NCBI RefSeq assembly: GCF_030269925.1
Contig: NC_085109.1
Coordinates: forward strand, 2,418,001-2,482,000
DNA: 64,000 nucleotides
Direction: 5' to 3'
Source of the DNA: Bombyx mori
Lineage: Eukaryota > Arthropoda > Insecta > Lepidoptera > Bombycidae
The notes beneath the pieces are model-generated. The model saw nothing but the letters and a program-made list of their open reading frames with translations, was not told the origin of the DNA and made no database searches. The position numbers and the translations under genes are program-made. This document shows positions 10,758-22,240 of this stretch, in pieces (position 1 is the first letter of the stretch; the number at the start of each line of letters is the position of its first letter).

Positions 10758-11309
10758 TGCCTATAGGACACATGCGGACTTACTTACTTGTCTCCTAACT
10801 ATTACATAACGAGAAAAAGGAAAGAGTATACGTTATTGCGTACCACAACATAACATGTTGGTTTACAACGGGCAGGTGTAAATTGTACAAAGTTTTATAA
10901 CTAAAAACGGTCTCTTCCAGACAACCGACAGACAGAAATTCTGAATATGACACAGCAGGAATGTTCCGGTGTTATATTTTGAACAATATTCAGAGACCTC
11001 TGTCCAAAATAAATCAAACTTTAAACAATGAAGAAAGTAAGTATATTTAAAATTCTGTTTTATATTTTTCATCTGATAATTAAAAAGTTAGATCAGGAGT
11101 CACTTTAAAGAGTTCAAAAACTTCGTAATTCACCAATTATTGAATATGAGATTTTTATCATTTGTTTAAGAAATGGCGAATCATGGTTTGCGATCTCAAA
11201 AGACCTATCACCACCAGCCATTATGTCAATTTAATAAAAACAAAAAAAAACCTTTATCGTGGGAGTCATTAAAGAAAATAACGATGCATTAAATTTTTTT
11301 TTATATTGT
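10758..11309. other. AT-rich interval without assignable genes
   Basis: A minus-strand frame at 10863-11072 has no motif and AT-rich third positions. I see nothing else. Confidence 0.4.
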
Positions 11310-11396
11310 TACCTGTCTGCGAGATTTGAACACCGGCCCAATCGCATCGCTCGATACGAATACACCGGCCCCCTTATCCTATAGGCCACGACGACT
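11310..11396 (-). mobile_element. Bm1-type SINE, tRNA-like head only
   Basis: Read on the minus strand it shows a tRNA-like box A region (TGGCCTATAGGATAAG) and a box B-like GGTGTTCAAAT, with the vertebrate-style CCA missing. It is a solitary head without the SINE body, which is unusual for a 5'-truncating retroelement. Confidence 0.6.
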
Positions 11397-11794
11397 CTGC
11401 AAACGAAATCAACGCAAGCCAGCATCGAAACGTTCACAACTCGATACGCAAGTTTTTTATCCGAACAACTTTCGTGCGGTAAACGCCTTTATTGCACGGA
11501 AATGTTCACATGTTCACTTTCCATTGCCTTTTTACGGGCTTACCTCACGTATGTTTATCGCATTCCTCTAAAGTATATGCCTTTATATAATGATAGCGAA
11601 ACAGGTTTAGAACCCTTCGAACCAGAATGGCTGATTTCTCTGATTGCAGACCGATGCAGACGTGTCCTATACCTTGTAACTGTAGTAAATATTATAATAA
11701 ACGATATAGTATATCAAACAATTTTGCAGGCTTAATGCGAAATTTTTTTAACTATATCGACTTTAAAAAAAGAATTTTTTATTTGTTATTTTAG

Positions 11795-12020
11795 CTGGTG
11801 TCCACGAATTTTATTTGACGCGAGAGGAGATGATCATGCCATTAGGATGGCGCTTCCTTCTAATAAAATTACGAATTTATCCGTAATATATGAGTCGACT
11901 ATTATCAAAGCCGGCAATGTGACTTTTGGACAATTATTGGTAAATCAGAAAAACGAATTATTGACTTTGTATTCCATTGGCAGTCACAAAACTCTTCTGA
12001 ACGACATCTTAGATAAATAA
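11795..12020 (+). CDS. Orphan terminal coding exon (74 codons plus stop)
   Basis: The acceptor TTATTTTAG ends at 11794. The frame enters with one base (C) and reads 74 codons to TAA at 12018. The peptide starts WCPRILFDARGDD, has a mixed hydrophobic/polar pattern with VIYEST and TFGQLLVN, and ends LLNDILDK. Codon usage is balanced and there is no low-complexity sequence, unlike the chance frames around it. An upstream exon ending in phase 2 is needed. I found no matching one: an open frame at about 11578-11670 ends only in phase 0 or 1 donors. The family is not recognised. Confidence 0.4.
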
Positions 12021-12200
12021 CAGGTTAACTATTAACCTTTATTTAATGCAGGTTTTGGATCATATTCTTTGAAGGAGATGATTATATTCAAATCTTTATA
12101 TTCAAGTCTTTGGAAAAATTAATTGATCCAAAACCGCGCGGGCAAAGTCGCGGTCGACAGCCAGTCTCGTTATAAATTAACGTTTATGTAACATTTAGTT

Positions 12201-12309
12201 AACATTCTCATAGGTCATTAGGCTGCATTATGTGAACTCGCAATGACCTGCGGCTATTAGAGTCGGATGAAAGTTTCGTGTGAAGTCGTCGATGTCCTAT
12301 GAGAATGTT
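12201..12309. repeat. Short inverted repeat, 109 bp
   Basis: The 14-bp arms AACATTCTCATAGG (12201-12214) and CCTATGAGAATGTT (12296-12309) are perfect. The interior contains no ORF. This could be a tiny foldback element or a hairpin downstream of the orphan exon. Confidence 0.5.
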
Positions 12310-12480
12310 TTGTATAATTAAAAATTAATGATGTATGTGTTTATTAGTAAAAAGACAAATTGTAATATTAATACTTGCGTGAGTTGCCTTGAGAGACCTC
12401 AATTCGATCGCTTCCTCTTATCGAACCTTTATCGAACATTAAATTCACTAACTAAAGACCTGTCTATTTTCTCTTTTTTT

Positions 12481-12697
12481 TTCCTACCTACGCTGATAGC
12501 CTTGAGAGGCTATTTCAGCTTCGCCCTAACATGTAAGTGAGCTCACGAGGCTCTAACCGGAATTTTGCTAACAAGCTGGCCTTAACAAGAGCAACGCTTC
12601 GCAGAATCTACCACCGGATCGGAAACGCGACCCACTGAGAAGATCCGGCGAGAAACTCAGTGGGCTGTGTCGATGGATCGGGAGGATCCGTAATGAC
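12481..12697 (-). mobile_element. Jockey-like LINE, 3' end
   Basis: From CCTACCTACGCTGATAGCC to GATCGGGAGGATCCG on the plus strand. It includes the 3' UTR and the start of the coding tail. Confidence 0.8.
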
Positions 12698-13054
12698 GTG
12701 AATTATCTCTGGTTTTCGCAACTAGTACATATAACTTAAACTCCTTTCACGTTTTAATTTACTAGTCTAGTCTATTTTTAGAAATAATTTAAAAAAAATC
12801 TACGCTTCAATAGCACGGAGAGATTTTACAATTAATTTAATTATTTTTCAAAAGAATTCGCGCTAAAATAAGCTGAATAATAAATCTAACACGTCCGGAC
12901 AACAAAATACGTCAGCACCTTAGATGACTCGATATTAGTTTCAACAAATAGGCGTGTTTCACATCACTAGTATCACTATTTTTTTAACGAACGTCAGAAC
13001 ACACCCGTAATATGTGCGTTTACAATTTCTAAATATATTACGTAATTAAGTATA

Positions 13055-13936
13055 CTAGTGTTCCCCTGGTAGTCGAAGTTCGACTATAATGAATTGAAAT
13101 TATAAGTTTGTACACTATTATGATTCTACTGTCAAAGACTATTATATTTCTACGAGTATGATCACAGATTACGCCAAGACTACACTTTAGACAAATATTA
13201 ATAAAGACAAACAATATTTAATCTATTCTCAATTTGACCACAAACTTCAAACGGACTTTTTGGCGGGAACGTGAGGAGTGAAGTTGTGTGATTTGTTTTA
13301 TTTTGTCTATTTAGTGTTTATTCAGGTTTAAATGTGTAATAATGGTGGTTTATTAACCGTTTAATATCTGTGAAAGTGCACAAATGTGGGAAAATGAAAC
13401 AAAGCTGCTGGACGTAACTTTCGTGTTCCTCCAAAAAGTCCACTGAAAAAATCTCAGTAAATGACCACCATTTTACTGCGATTATATTTCATCCCATATC
13501 ATTTCGTTTCATTAAATTTCATCCCAGTTGATTAATGTCTCAAATTAATCATCTTCATTTCATTTCACTCCATATTATCATTTTTCATAAAATTAAGAAT
13601 TTAAAGTAAAATAAGACATGACTTAAAGGTCTTAGTTACCAGGTCATAAAATCTCATAAAAATCAAACTTCAAACAATAAGAAAATTTTGACAATAAACA
13701 AATTGTATGCATGCGTGTGTGTGTCAAATACATGGTAGTGTAATGATATGTAATGGTAGCGTAGCGTGTAATGTTTTATTATTTATTTAATGTATTTCTA
13801 TGCATAATTTAAAATAATATTACCATTCTGCACTCCTTCTCTATATTCTCAATAAGTGTGAGAAATTTCATAATTCTCCGTGAATTTTTCGTAAAAAGGG
13901 GTAAAAAGATTTCGCTTCACGTATTTAATATATAGA
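13055..13936 (-). mobile_element. Non-autonomous Helitron, split by element Y
   Basis: On the minus strand it begins A|TCTATATATTAAATACGTG and ends in CTAG at 13055-13058. The interior matches the 31746-32160 copy on both sides of an insertion at 13253-13664. No Rep/helicase coding is visible. Confidence 0.65.
13253..13664 (+). mobile_element. Unnamed element Y, copy 1, with target-site duplication
   Basis: It is bounded by AAACTTCAAAC at 13242-13252 and again at 13665-13675. It begins GGACTTTTTGGCGGGAA and contains ATGAAACAAAGCTGCTGGACG and a run of ATTTCATCCCATATCAT-like words. It has no terminal inverted repeats, and its 3' end is A/T-rich. The uninterrupted Helitron at 31.7 kb lacks it, proving insertion. 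Other copies: 39328-40132 (interrupted) and 42527-42822. Confidence 0.6.
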
Positions 13937-14310
13937 TATATTAAAATGTGTGCGAAGTAAACAAACGTATTGATTAATATGGAAACTTGGAAACTTCTTC
14001 CTAATTTAACGTTTCCGACGTGACCCTTTAGGTCTAAAACTGCGTAACGCATTGCGTAAGCAGTTGTATGATCAGTTTTAATTACAACTATCTAATGCTG
14101 TATTTGTCACACAGATAGAAGTCTTTGCAATACACTATTTCAGTTTACCAAATGAAGGCTAATCCTAAATAAGATCTTTTGAATCCTTTGGATCTGCGGA
14201 GTGAGTTGGCTCTCTGTACCGTATGTTCCTTTTGTGAATGCCTTAAGGATTTTTTCAATGATAATTGCCTAGATTAGATCTCATCATAGACTAAAATTCA
14301 TCCCTCTGGG

Positions 14311-14485
14311 TTTTTTTTCAGCTTCGCCCTAACGTGTAGGTGAGCTCACGGGGCTCAAACCGGAATGTTGCTAACACTGGCCCTAGCAAGAGCAGTGCTT
14401 CGCAGAATCTACCACCCGATCGGAAACGCGACCCACTGAGAAAATCCGACGAGAAACTCAGTGGGCTGTGTCTGTGGGTTAACCC
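14311..14485 (-). mobile_element. Jockey-like LINE, 3' UTR fragment
   Basis: AGCTTCGCCCTAACGTGTAG to GAAACTCAGTGGGCTGTGTC on the plus strand. Confidence 0.8.
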
Positions 14486-16459
14486 TCTGAAACGTCTGAA
14501 AAGAATGTTTCGCGCCATAATCCAGCTCTGGAACGAACTTCCTTTCTTGAATGATACGTGTTTTTAAATCAAGATTTAAAATGCGTCGTTGGCGATAAGT
14601 AGCGGATTGGCTGTGCCCTGACACTGTCCATTTTATGATCAAGAACGTCTTCTTGTTAAGGTGTGTGCCGTAAGCTTTTTCGCCTTGAAAACGTATACCT
14701 AAAAAGAATTAATATAAAATAGATTTTTGAATAAAATAAACAAGCCTAACTTTTATTAAAATTTATGCTAAAGCAAAACATTATTTTCTTGTCCATATAT
14801 CATTTTAAAATTATATAAAATGCTTGACTAATACATAGTTTTACTTGACCAACCCGAAAATGTCAGCTCTCAAACTTTTGCAAGAAATTTTAAAGATAAT
14901 GTTAAAAAAGATTCGAAAAAAATAGAATCTTAGAAGATGTTCATAATGACATTAGGCTAGTGTTTTACACGCTAGTTAGTTTCTTAACATCTCACCTTGG
15001 TTAAGGAAAAACTATTTTTAATAAGTACAATCAAAGATCCCTTCTAATCCCTATCGAAGAACACTCGTTGACAGTTAAACTGTCATTTGTCATTTCAATT
15101 GTGTTTACGTTGTCTATGAATCGAGGTCATTGACACAATCTTTGTAATATGGCAATAGAATATTTATTAAAAAATACTCAAATAGTAACAACAATTTAAA
15201 TGGTTCATTATTAATAATGTACTGAAGTCACGAATTAGAATTCAATAAAATTCGGAGCAGTTACACAATGCTATTTATTAAATATTGAGTGAATTATCTA
15301 TGATGCTATTGAGGGTTCTAAGTTGTAAATGGATGGTGATATTTACTTTGTAATGAAACGGCTAGTTACCATCGCCGTGAGCTTTCTATCCATCGTAACC
15401 TTCTACATATAAAAATATTCTATCAGATTTTCTATCTGACCATAACCTTTTTCATCACATGTCTATATTTCACGTATAATTATTTGTTATATGATGTTCC
15501 TAAGAACATCCATTGTACGATATTACGAAATTATTTTTTCTCGAGCTTGCATTGTCTGCTTCGTCTTATTGTGAGTTTATGTGATCGCGTGACCTGACAC
15601 CGTTAGTACAGATTAGTACCATGACTTTCGCCATTCTATGTCAATGTTGTTATCGATTTTCGCTCGATATTATTCTCAAGAAAATTATCGATTTTGTTTT
15701 GTTTTAACGTTTTCGATTGAAATCGGTGGACAAAGCCCAGTGCCTATTTGACTTTAAAGGTCACCGGAAACTATTGACTAAATAACACACGGTAGGTATA
15801 CAATAAGGATATGATTATAAATATTTATAACTTTATTATTTTCAAATTGATTAAATTTTTAAATGACAATCCCGAAAACTTGTCTTCAATAGGAATTCGA
15901 ATCGTTTAGATTTATGTTGTTCATAAATAATGTTATATAATATGAATATAAATTAGTTGGAAACGCGGAACTTCTGCGCCTCATCGATTTTTTTTGGAGC
16001 CGCTAGAAGCCGTCAATGCATATTAGAATAGAAACATAGTTAAGTTAATTTTTTTACTTCTATGTGGCAAAGGAATAAAGCGCTTCAGTAGTCAAACGCG
16101 ATGAGATTTACATAGTACTATCTAAATAACAGCAGACTAGTCGAGGGCTTGTCTGACCATTAACGATAACTGGTAGGTATGTCCCGTTTTGCGTTAGTCG
16201 AAATTCAACCGTAATCATTGTCACTTCACGATTCATTTTCTTTGTAAGTACGTATTATGTTTTCTCTTGAATCAGATTTTCTTGGAAAGGTTAGAAAACT
16301 TTGTCTCCATTTGTTATTTAATTTTTTAGTAGCTAGTAAAAGGAATAAAAAAGCAGTCGTCAATTATAGAAGCCAGGAGTGCTGAACTATTTTACATCTG
16401 CCTCTTATTTGTAGAAGAATAAAATTTGCGGAACGCCAGATCTATAATACCATTTGGTT
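14486..16459. other. Long AT-rich interval without assignable genes
   Basis: Nearly 2 kb with no frame longer than chance and none of the window's repeat families. Short inverted words such as ATCGATTTTCGCTCGAT (15650-15690) occur. This is the longest repeat-poor stretch of the left half and may be intron or intergenic DNA. Confidence 0.45.
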
Positions 16460-16884
16460 TTTTGTATCACCAAATTTCGCAGGACCGCCTGTGGGGTGAA
16501 GTGATTGGAAGATGAGCGCTCCTCGCCTGGCCTCCGTCGCCTAAGCCGAACTCTCTCTATGACGAGATAGACGCAGACCACGGGCCCAAGGAATTTTAGG
16601 GCCCTACCCACTAAACGACTCCCCTGCACTCTTCGCCCAAGCGTCCGATCCCCTCCGAGGTCAGAACCCGGATGAGGTAGGGGGGTTACCGCGGTCAACA
16701 CTGCAACCAGACAGCGCAGCTTACCCCAAGGACGCCCAGCCGACAGAGTCTTCGAGGCGAATCGAAGACTCTGAAACGTCGGTCGTCTCGGTACAGCAGC
16801 CCGTCAGGCCGCCCAGACGGTGCCGCTGGTGTCCCGGAATACCCCGCTGGACCAGAACCAGCCTGTCGGACATAAGACTCTTTT
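16460..16884 (-). mobile_element. GC-rich block, probably internal part of a LINE or another retroelement
   Basis: This block is far richer in GC than its surroundings and ends abruptly where a LINE 3' UTR fragment begins (16885). Its codon-like texture on the minus strand resembles retroelement coding or 5' UTR sequence, but the frames are broken and no motif is clear. A perfect 12-bp stem, CAGAGTCTTCGA with TCGAAGACTCTG, lies at 16744-16773. Confidence 0.45.
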
Positions 16885-17056
16885 CTCCTACCACCGGATC
16901 GGAAACGCGACCCACTGAGAAGATCCAGCGAGAAATCTGTGGGCTTTGTCTGTGTGTTAATTTACTTGCTGAACCCTATGTCGCGAGTGACGGATTCGAC
17001 GAGAACTGGTGCTTGTGGTCCCTAAAAGCACCGTTAGTGGATCGGGAGGAGGAAAT
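16885..17056 (-). mobile_element. Jockey-like LINE, truncated 3' fragment
   Basis: Starts inside the UTR at CTACCACCGGATCGGAAACG and reaches the coding tail (GATCGGGAGG). The distal UTR that normally lies beyond CTACCACCGG is missing and replaced by the GC-rich block. Confidence 0.75.
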
Positions 17057-17860
17057 TCGTTTAGGATCCATTTAGGGCGACATCGACTGCTTACCAACAA
17101 CTTAAGACAGTCGTTTTCTTATGAACCAAAAAAAATTTTTTTAAATCTTACATTTACGAAATAAGACATAGCACAGCGTTGGATGGTATTCACGAGAACG
17201 GCATTGAAAGTTTACGAGATGCGTTTTAATAATCATTTTAGTTACGCGCTGACCTTGTGTGACATTCCTTTCTCGAATGTATCTGTGTTTATCGTGCTGT
17301 TTTATCGTTATGATAAAAGAGCTGCTTCATGCGCGCTTCCCAACCAGAAGGTCGATCCAAGAACTAAGCACACTTCACTGTTTTATATAATTATTGTTAT
17401 TATTATTATATTACAATATGTGGGTGGATAAAAGATATAAAAGCGATAGCAGGAAACGATTGGAATAAGAAAGCTATGGGCAAAGTGGTTTGGAAGAAGC
17501 TGGATCAATGGTACTAAAGAAAGTAACGATATTTAAGTAACTATAATTAAGATATTTTTTTTTAATTATACACTAAGCATACATTAAACCGCATGTGATA
17601 GTGATAATTTTACGAACTAAACGGGCTTTATTATTATTATTGATTTAGACCTGGCCCAGGAGACTGCGGCCATGTGGCATGTTGATTCAACCATCATTGG
17701 TCCAATAACTTTTGTTATCCAGCTGGGTTAGGAGCCTGATACAAGAGGCAGTTATCGTCGATACTGCGCGTATTGTGTGGAGGTTTCTCACTCTGGAGCC
17801 CTAACCACTGGTGGCTTGTGTCGTAGACACCGCCATCAGGGGCAATCTATCTTTATAATT
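17057..17860. other. Unassigned interval
   Basis: A frame at 17183-17431 has no motif and ends in ATT repeats. At 17630-17850 there is a GC-richer patch without an intact frame. Confidence 0.35.
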
Positions 17861-18116
17861 CGACGCTTGAAAGGCAAACGTGACTAAGCGACAATAACTG
17901 CTTTATACATAAATGATAGACAATAACCATATTCGATGCGCAAAAAATATATATTTCTAGGTCTATTAAAATCATTTCAATCCTATAGCTACTAGCTAGA
18001 TTCTACTACAGCTGGATTCGTTAAAATAAATTTTGTTTTCAGGTATTTCAACTTTAAATTAGTCTACTGTAAAGTTCACGCATTGTCGCTTAGTCACGTT
18101 TGCCTTTCAAGCGTCG
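17861..18116. mobile_element. MITE with 35-bp terminal inverted repeats
   Basis: The left end CGACGCTTGAAAGGCAAACG continues through GTGACTAAGCGACAAT, and the right end is its exact inverted complement ending at GCGTCG (18116). The total is 256 bp and AT-rich, with no ORF. One copy only in the window. Confidence 0.7.
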
Positions 18117-19413
18117 ATATAGTATTTTTTTTAAATTATATTTTTAACATTATTTAAAAAAAAAATTGTATAATTGACAAGATTTTAAATAAATATAGTT
18201 ATTATTATTATTATAATTTTTACGGCTTTGTATGTTACATGTAAGAATGTGCATATTTGCATACGTAGGTGTATAATATTTCATTATTATCATTTTTCTC
18301 TATTTCTCAAATAGGAATGTTCCTATCACAGGGCTCTTTACACCACAGACTGCTAAAGAATGCCTTAGGCATTAAGTCCGCCACTATACTATTGTGCATA
18401 AAATTGATTAAATATTTTATGCCTTTTCGGAAAAACGTTCGTACGCAAATTGAAGTTTATTCACGAGTGATCAAAAGGTTGATTCACTGGCTGCGATAAA
18501 ATGAAAAAAAAAAACTCGAAATTAATTAGTATCAAACGAATTCCTGCTGAGTGCTAGAAAATAATAATAAAAACAATTAGAGTCCGCATATTAAGCAAGT
18601 ATCTCAAATTCATTGCCCTAGTATTTTTAAGTATATTACAATAACTTATGTACCGCGGAGAATAATTTCCAATCTTATCCGTATAACTTTCTTAATAAAC
18701 AGCCGCATTCAAAACTTATTCCTCACAATAATACAGTTAATTATCACATTGGAGGATTGTAATGAAAAACTGCCTTTCGATTTAAAGCAATAAGATAATA
18801 ATTAAAATTTTTCGAAATAAAACACATTAGGCCTTTCGGATGCGAGTTCATTACTTTCAAGGCAATTACGTAGTCGGTATATGAATAAAAACAGAAGCGC
18901 ATCACGCTCTGATACGCGGACACCGTTCGCGATGGTTTGTACGCGGTGCAATTTTTTTTTTCAAAATTTACCTACTTATTTTCCACAGCACACATGCGGG
19001 ATACGATCAAAATAATTGCTCGATAATCAGCCTTATATGTATATACACAAAGACATTCGATTCACTTTTCAATCAGACTTCAAAACGTTTGATTAAGCTG
19101 AAAATTTGAACACGCATCAAGAATCGATAACGATACAATAATTTTATAACTACGTTCTAATGTTCCGACCAGTATCGATGGATAAAAAAAAAAAAATAGC
19201 TTTAAAAAAAATACGCTATTATAGAAAATCCAACTAAAAAATATAAAATAAATTTGAATAAAAAATAGTGAAAGTAAAATAATTTAATTGTAAAAAATTT
19301 GGGGTGATTTTCAGAACGTTATCAAAATACTTCTACTCATATCTGTTTATAAAATATTTATAACTATTGATATGCATGCACACCACGCTTTTTTACAATA
19401 AAATCTTTTTTTT
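18117..19413. other. AT-rich interval, includes repeat unit shared with 22.5 kb
   Basis: No coding sequence is visible. Positions 19197-19389 recur, partly rearranged, at 22500-22692 (see findings). A frame at 18269-18499 has no motif. Confidence 0.45.
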
Positions 19414-19470
19414 TTACTCACAAGAGGTCCTACCACCAGTAATTACGCAAATTATAATTTTACAGGTTTG
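19414..19470 (-). mobile_element. Bm1-type SINE, short internal fragment
   Basis: TTACTCACAAGAGGTCCTAC to TTTTACAGGTTTGATT on the plus strand, covering the start of the body and the A/T linker. Confidence 0.7.
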
Positions 19471-19550
19471 ATTTCTTTGAAGATCTACTTGAGAAAACAG
19501 ATAAAGGGAAATCAAATTAGTCTTAAATATCAGAAAGCAGGTCCGGTTCT

Positions 19551-19733
19551 TTTTTCCCTACCTATTCGCGAGGCTATTTCGGATACGCGCGGACGGGTAG
19601 GTGAACTCACGTGGTTCAGCCTGAGCTTACTAAAACGAGCCTTCGCAAGAGCAATTCGCTGAATCTACCACCGGATCGGAATCGCGACCCAATGAGGAGA
19701 TCCGGCCAGAAACTCCGGAACTCCAGAATCTGG
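19551..19733 (-). mobile_element. Jockey-like LINE, diverged 3' UTR fragment
   Basis: Keeps CTACCACCGGATCGGAATCG, GACCCAATGAG and AGAAACTC, but with substitutions and a small duplication (ACTCCGGAACTCC). Confidence 0.7.
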
Positions 19734-19916
19734 GCTGTTTTATGGGATATTTAAACTACACATACTACTAGATAGATTGACAAAAAATTTCATCACCAAT
19801 TTAGAAAACTTTAATTGCTCACTCACGGTAATTAAGTGAACTAGTTGTCCAACTGACCGAAAATAGTTGGTTAATTAGATTCGTGTGAGCGTTAAAAAAA
19901 AAGGGGGTGGGGAAAA

Positions 19917-20036
19917 GTAATGGTAGGCAGCGGCTTGGCTCTGCCCCTGGCATTGCTGACGTCCATGAGCGACGGTGACCACTTACCATCAGGTGGACCG
20001 CATGCTCGTCTGCCTACAAAGGCAATAAAAAAAAAG
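19917..20036 (+). mobile_element. CR1-like LINE, extreme 3' end
   Basis: GGTAGGCAGCGGCTTGGCTC to AAAGGCAATAAAAAAAAAG, about 120 bp. It is the shortest class of insertion of this family. Confidence 0.8.
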
Positions 20037-20172
20037 TAAAAACAAACTGATCGTAGTCCGAAGAGAACGTCTGCTATCGAATTTTAGCCGTTCGACCAAA
20101 GTATTTAAGGTCTTGTTTTGTCCAAACAATTAGTAATATACCGTATAAATGGAACTGTAAGAGGGTGGGTTA

Positions 20173-20315
20173 TCATCATCATCATCATCAGCCTATAGCA
20201 GTCCACTGCTGGACATAGGCCTCTCCAATTGCTCGCCACTGAGCCCGCTCCTCGGCTTCGCTCATCCAGCTCCTGCCAGCCACCCTGCACAGATTATCAC
20301 TCCACCGAGTCTGGG
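20173..20315 (-). mobile_element. RTE-type LINE, 3' end
   Basis: On the minus strand it ends TGGACTGCTATAGGCTGATG followed by an (ATG)n tail. CTATGTCCAGCAGTGG is the usual end of insect RTE/BovB-like ORFs. The upstream minus-strand frame contains CRLAGAGWMSEAEE-like remnants, too damaged for translation. Confidence 0.7.
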
Positions 20316-20451
20316 TTACCAACGTTGCCTTAATTTAGGTTCATAATACACTTATTTCGGTGCATTTGAAGTTAAGAAAATCTTGTAAACACTACAGCGT
20401 TGTTAAGGCGCGATTTTTTTTTTAACTATGCCCTATACTTTATGATGAGCT

Positions 20452-20572
20452 AACACGGATAGGGAGCACGGCGCCTATTTCTGGTGCGCTGCAGTCGTTC
20501 CGGTCTGAAGGGTGAGACAGCCGTTGTATTATAACACTAAAACTCAAAAACTCATGTCTCAAGGTGGTATTT
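20452..20572 (+). mobile_element. Bm1-type SINE, decayed fragment
   Basis: Weak matches to CGTTCCGGTCTGAAGGGTGAG, CAGCCGTTGTA and CATGTCTCAAGGTGG. It directly precedes the truncated left side of the mariner. Confidence 0.5.
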
Positions 20573-20586
20573 ATAATAGTAAAAAT

Positions 20587-21440
20587 ACTAAATAGAATTC
20601 CAGTGATCGCCTTGCACAAAGTGGGTATGGAGCCGTCGGTCATATTCCAGACACTTCAAAAGATTGGTATCGGCCGTATGTTCGTATATCGTACTATCAA
20701 CCGATACAACAACCCTTCATCTGTCGAAGACCAGAAAAAATCGGGGCGGCCGCGTGCTGTTAGAACTACAAAGTCTGTTAATGTTGTTAAAGCCAGAATT
20801 CGTCGAAACGCAATTAGGAAGCAAAAAATCTTATCGCGAGGAATGAAGATTCCCGCTAGGACTCTGTCGCGTATTATAAAACAAGACCTGAAGCTCGGTG
20901 CTTATCGTCGATGTACAGGACATGCCCTAAATCAATCTTTACAATTAAAAAGAGTGGGTCGATCAAAACGCCTTTTACCGCGATACGCAGGTGAAAGGCA
21001 CAGAAATATCCTCTATACCGATGAAAAAATTGTTCACGATTGCAGAACACTACAATAAGCAAAATGATAAAGTGTACGCTCACAGTTCTAAAGAAGCTGC
21101 TCAAGTGGTGTGAAAGATACAACGTGGTCATCATCCTGCGTCAGAGATGGTTTGGTGGGGCGTGTTTTATCACAGAGTCACAAAACTAAATTTTTGGGGA
21201 AAAAAGATTGGCAGTGAAAAATTTTCCCATGGAAAGAGTGCGTGCTTCTATTGATAACTGGCCTCAACGTTTAAAGGACTGTATTGCAGCCAATGGAGAC
21301 CACTTCGAATAAGGTTTTTATACTTTAAATTGTTTTATATTTATGTATTAAACTAACACACTTTAAAAGTAATAAATGTTATTTGCAATAGATATTTTGT
21401 TTATTTTTAATTGTAACAGTATTTATGGCCAGACTAAGTA
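20587..21440 (+). pseudogene. Mariner-like transposase, broken and internally deleted
   Basis: The frame 20564-21058 contains the N-terminal DNA-binding region (VIALHKVGMEP, then VYRTINRY and EDQKKSGRPR) and the first catalytic aspartate in ILYTDEKI. A frameshift just after this (near 21025-21040) brings a stop at 21056. The expected frame continues as EHYNKQNDKVYAHSS and VWWGVFY until about 21205, with a TGA on the way. An internal deletion then removes the middle of the catalytic domain, including the second and third acidic residues. The C-terminal piece (PMERVRASIDNWPQ...) resumes near 21226 and ends at TAA 21310. The right terminal repeat, ending CCAGACTAAG before TA, is at 21391-21440. 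The left end is missing, cut by SINE-like DNA. Confidence 0.85.
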
Positions 21441-22240
21441 CTAAAATTAAATAGTGTACTCTGTGATACAGATTATTCAATATTTTTTTTAATTCAATGA
21501 CTATTAAATTTTTATTTTCATACAACTTCTATTTTGCTTGACAGGTAAATAAAAATGATAAAATTCAATCAAAAAGTCTTATACAATTCCCGGTACATTT
21601 GTTACTTATTGCGGCTGCCGGCATTCTTAGCCGCGTGCGATTAAAGATTTTGTGTCCATAACCTTAATAGCTAACTCCGGAACAAGAATAAACAAAATAA
21701 TTCGATATTTACGTTTCCAAGAAAAATTGTGTAAATGCTTAGCTTTTTTTGTCAATAGGGTTGCAATGTGAACACATGCAGATCAATGAAAAAAAAAATA
21801 CTTACAAGCTTATTAAAACCAAATCCAATTTACACAGAACTCATTATGCACTATTTTTGTTTATAATAATCACTGGAATGTTCGATTCGGAAAATAAAAA
21901 TAAAATGGCGGCAAACATTCGAATTCGCGTTCGAAATAATAATAATAATAATTTAAACCAGCGGTCGCGTTAGCTCGCGCTCAGAGGCAGACGCGGGGCA
22001 AATGCGTGCGCGCGCATTCGTGAGCATGTTACGTTAGAGCTACACTACGGTACGGTACGTTATCGGTCGGGATTACGGTAACATATGAAATCTTGTTACG
22101 CATACTTTCGCGTATGAGGAATGCTCACGACAAGCTTGTCTCGCCGGACAAGTTCACGATTGCACGCATTTAATTACGAAAATGTATCAATCGGATTGAT
22201 AATTGGAATTTAACACATTGATCGTGGAATTATTTTTTAG
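21441..22240. other. Unassigned interval with a GC-rich patch
   Basis: 21960-22160 is GC/CpG-rich compared with its surroundings and could be a promoter or 5' exon region for a gene. I found no confident start. CGCGTATGAGG occurs twice (22105 and 22241). Confidence 0.35.

Noticed and set aside
10373..10771. 132-codon minus-strand frame
   Set aside because: It runs through two LINE 3' UTR fragments (same peptide twice), so it is not a gene.
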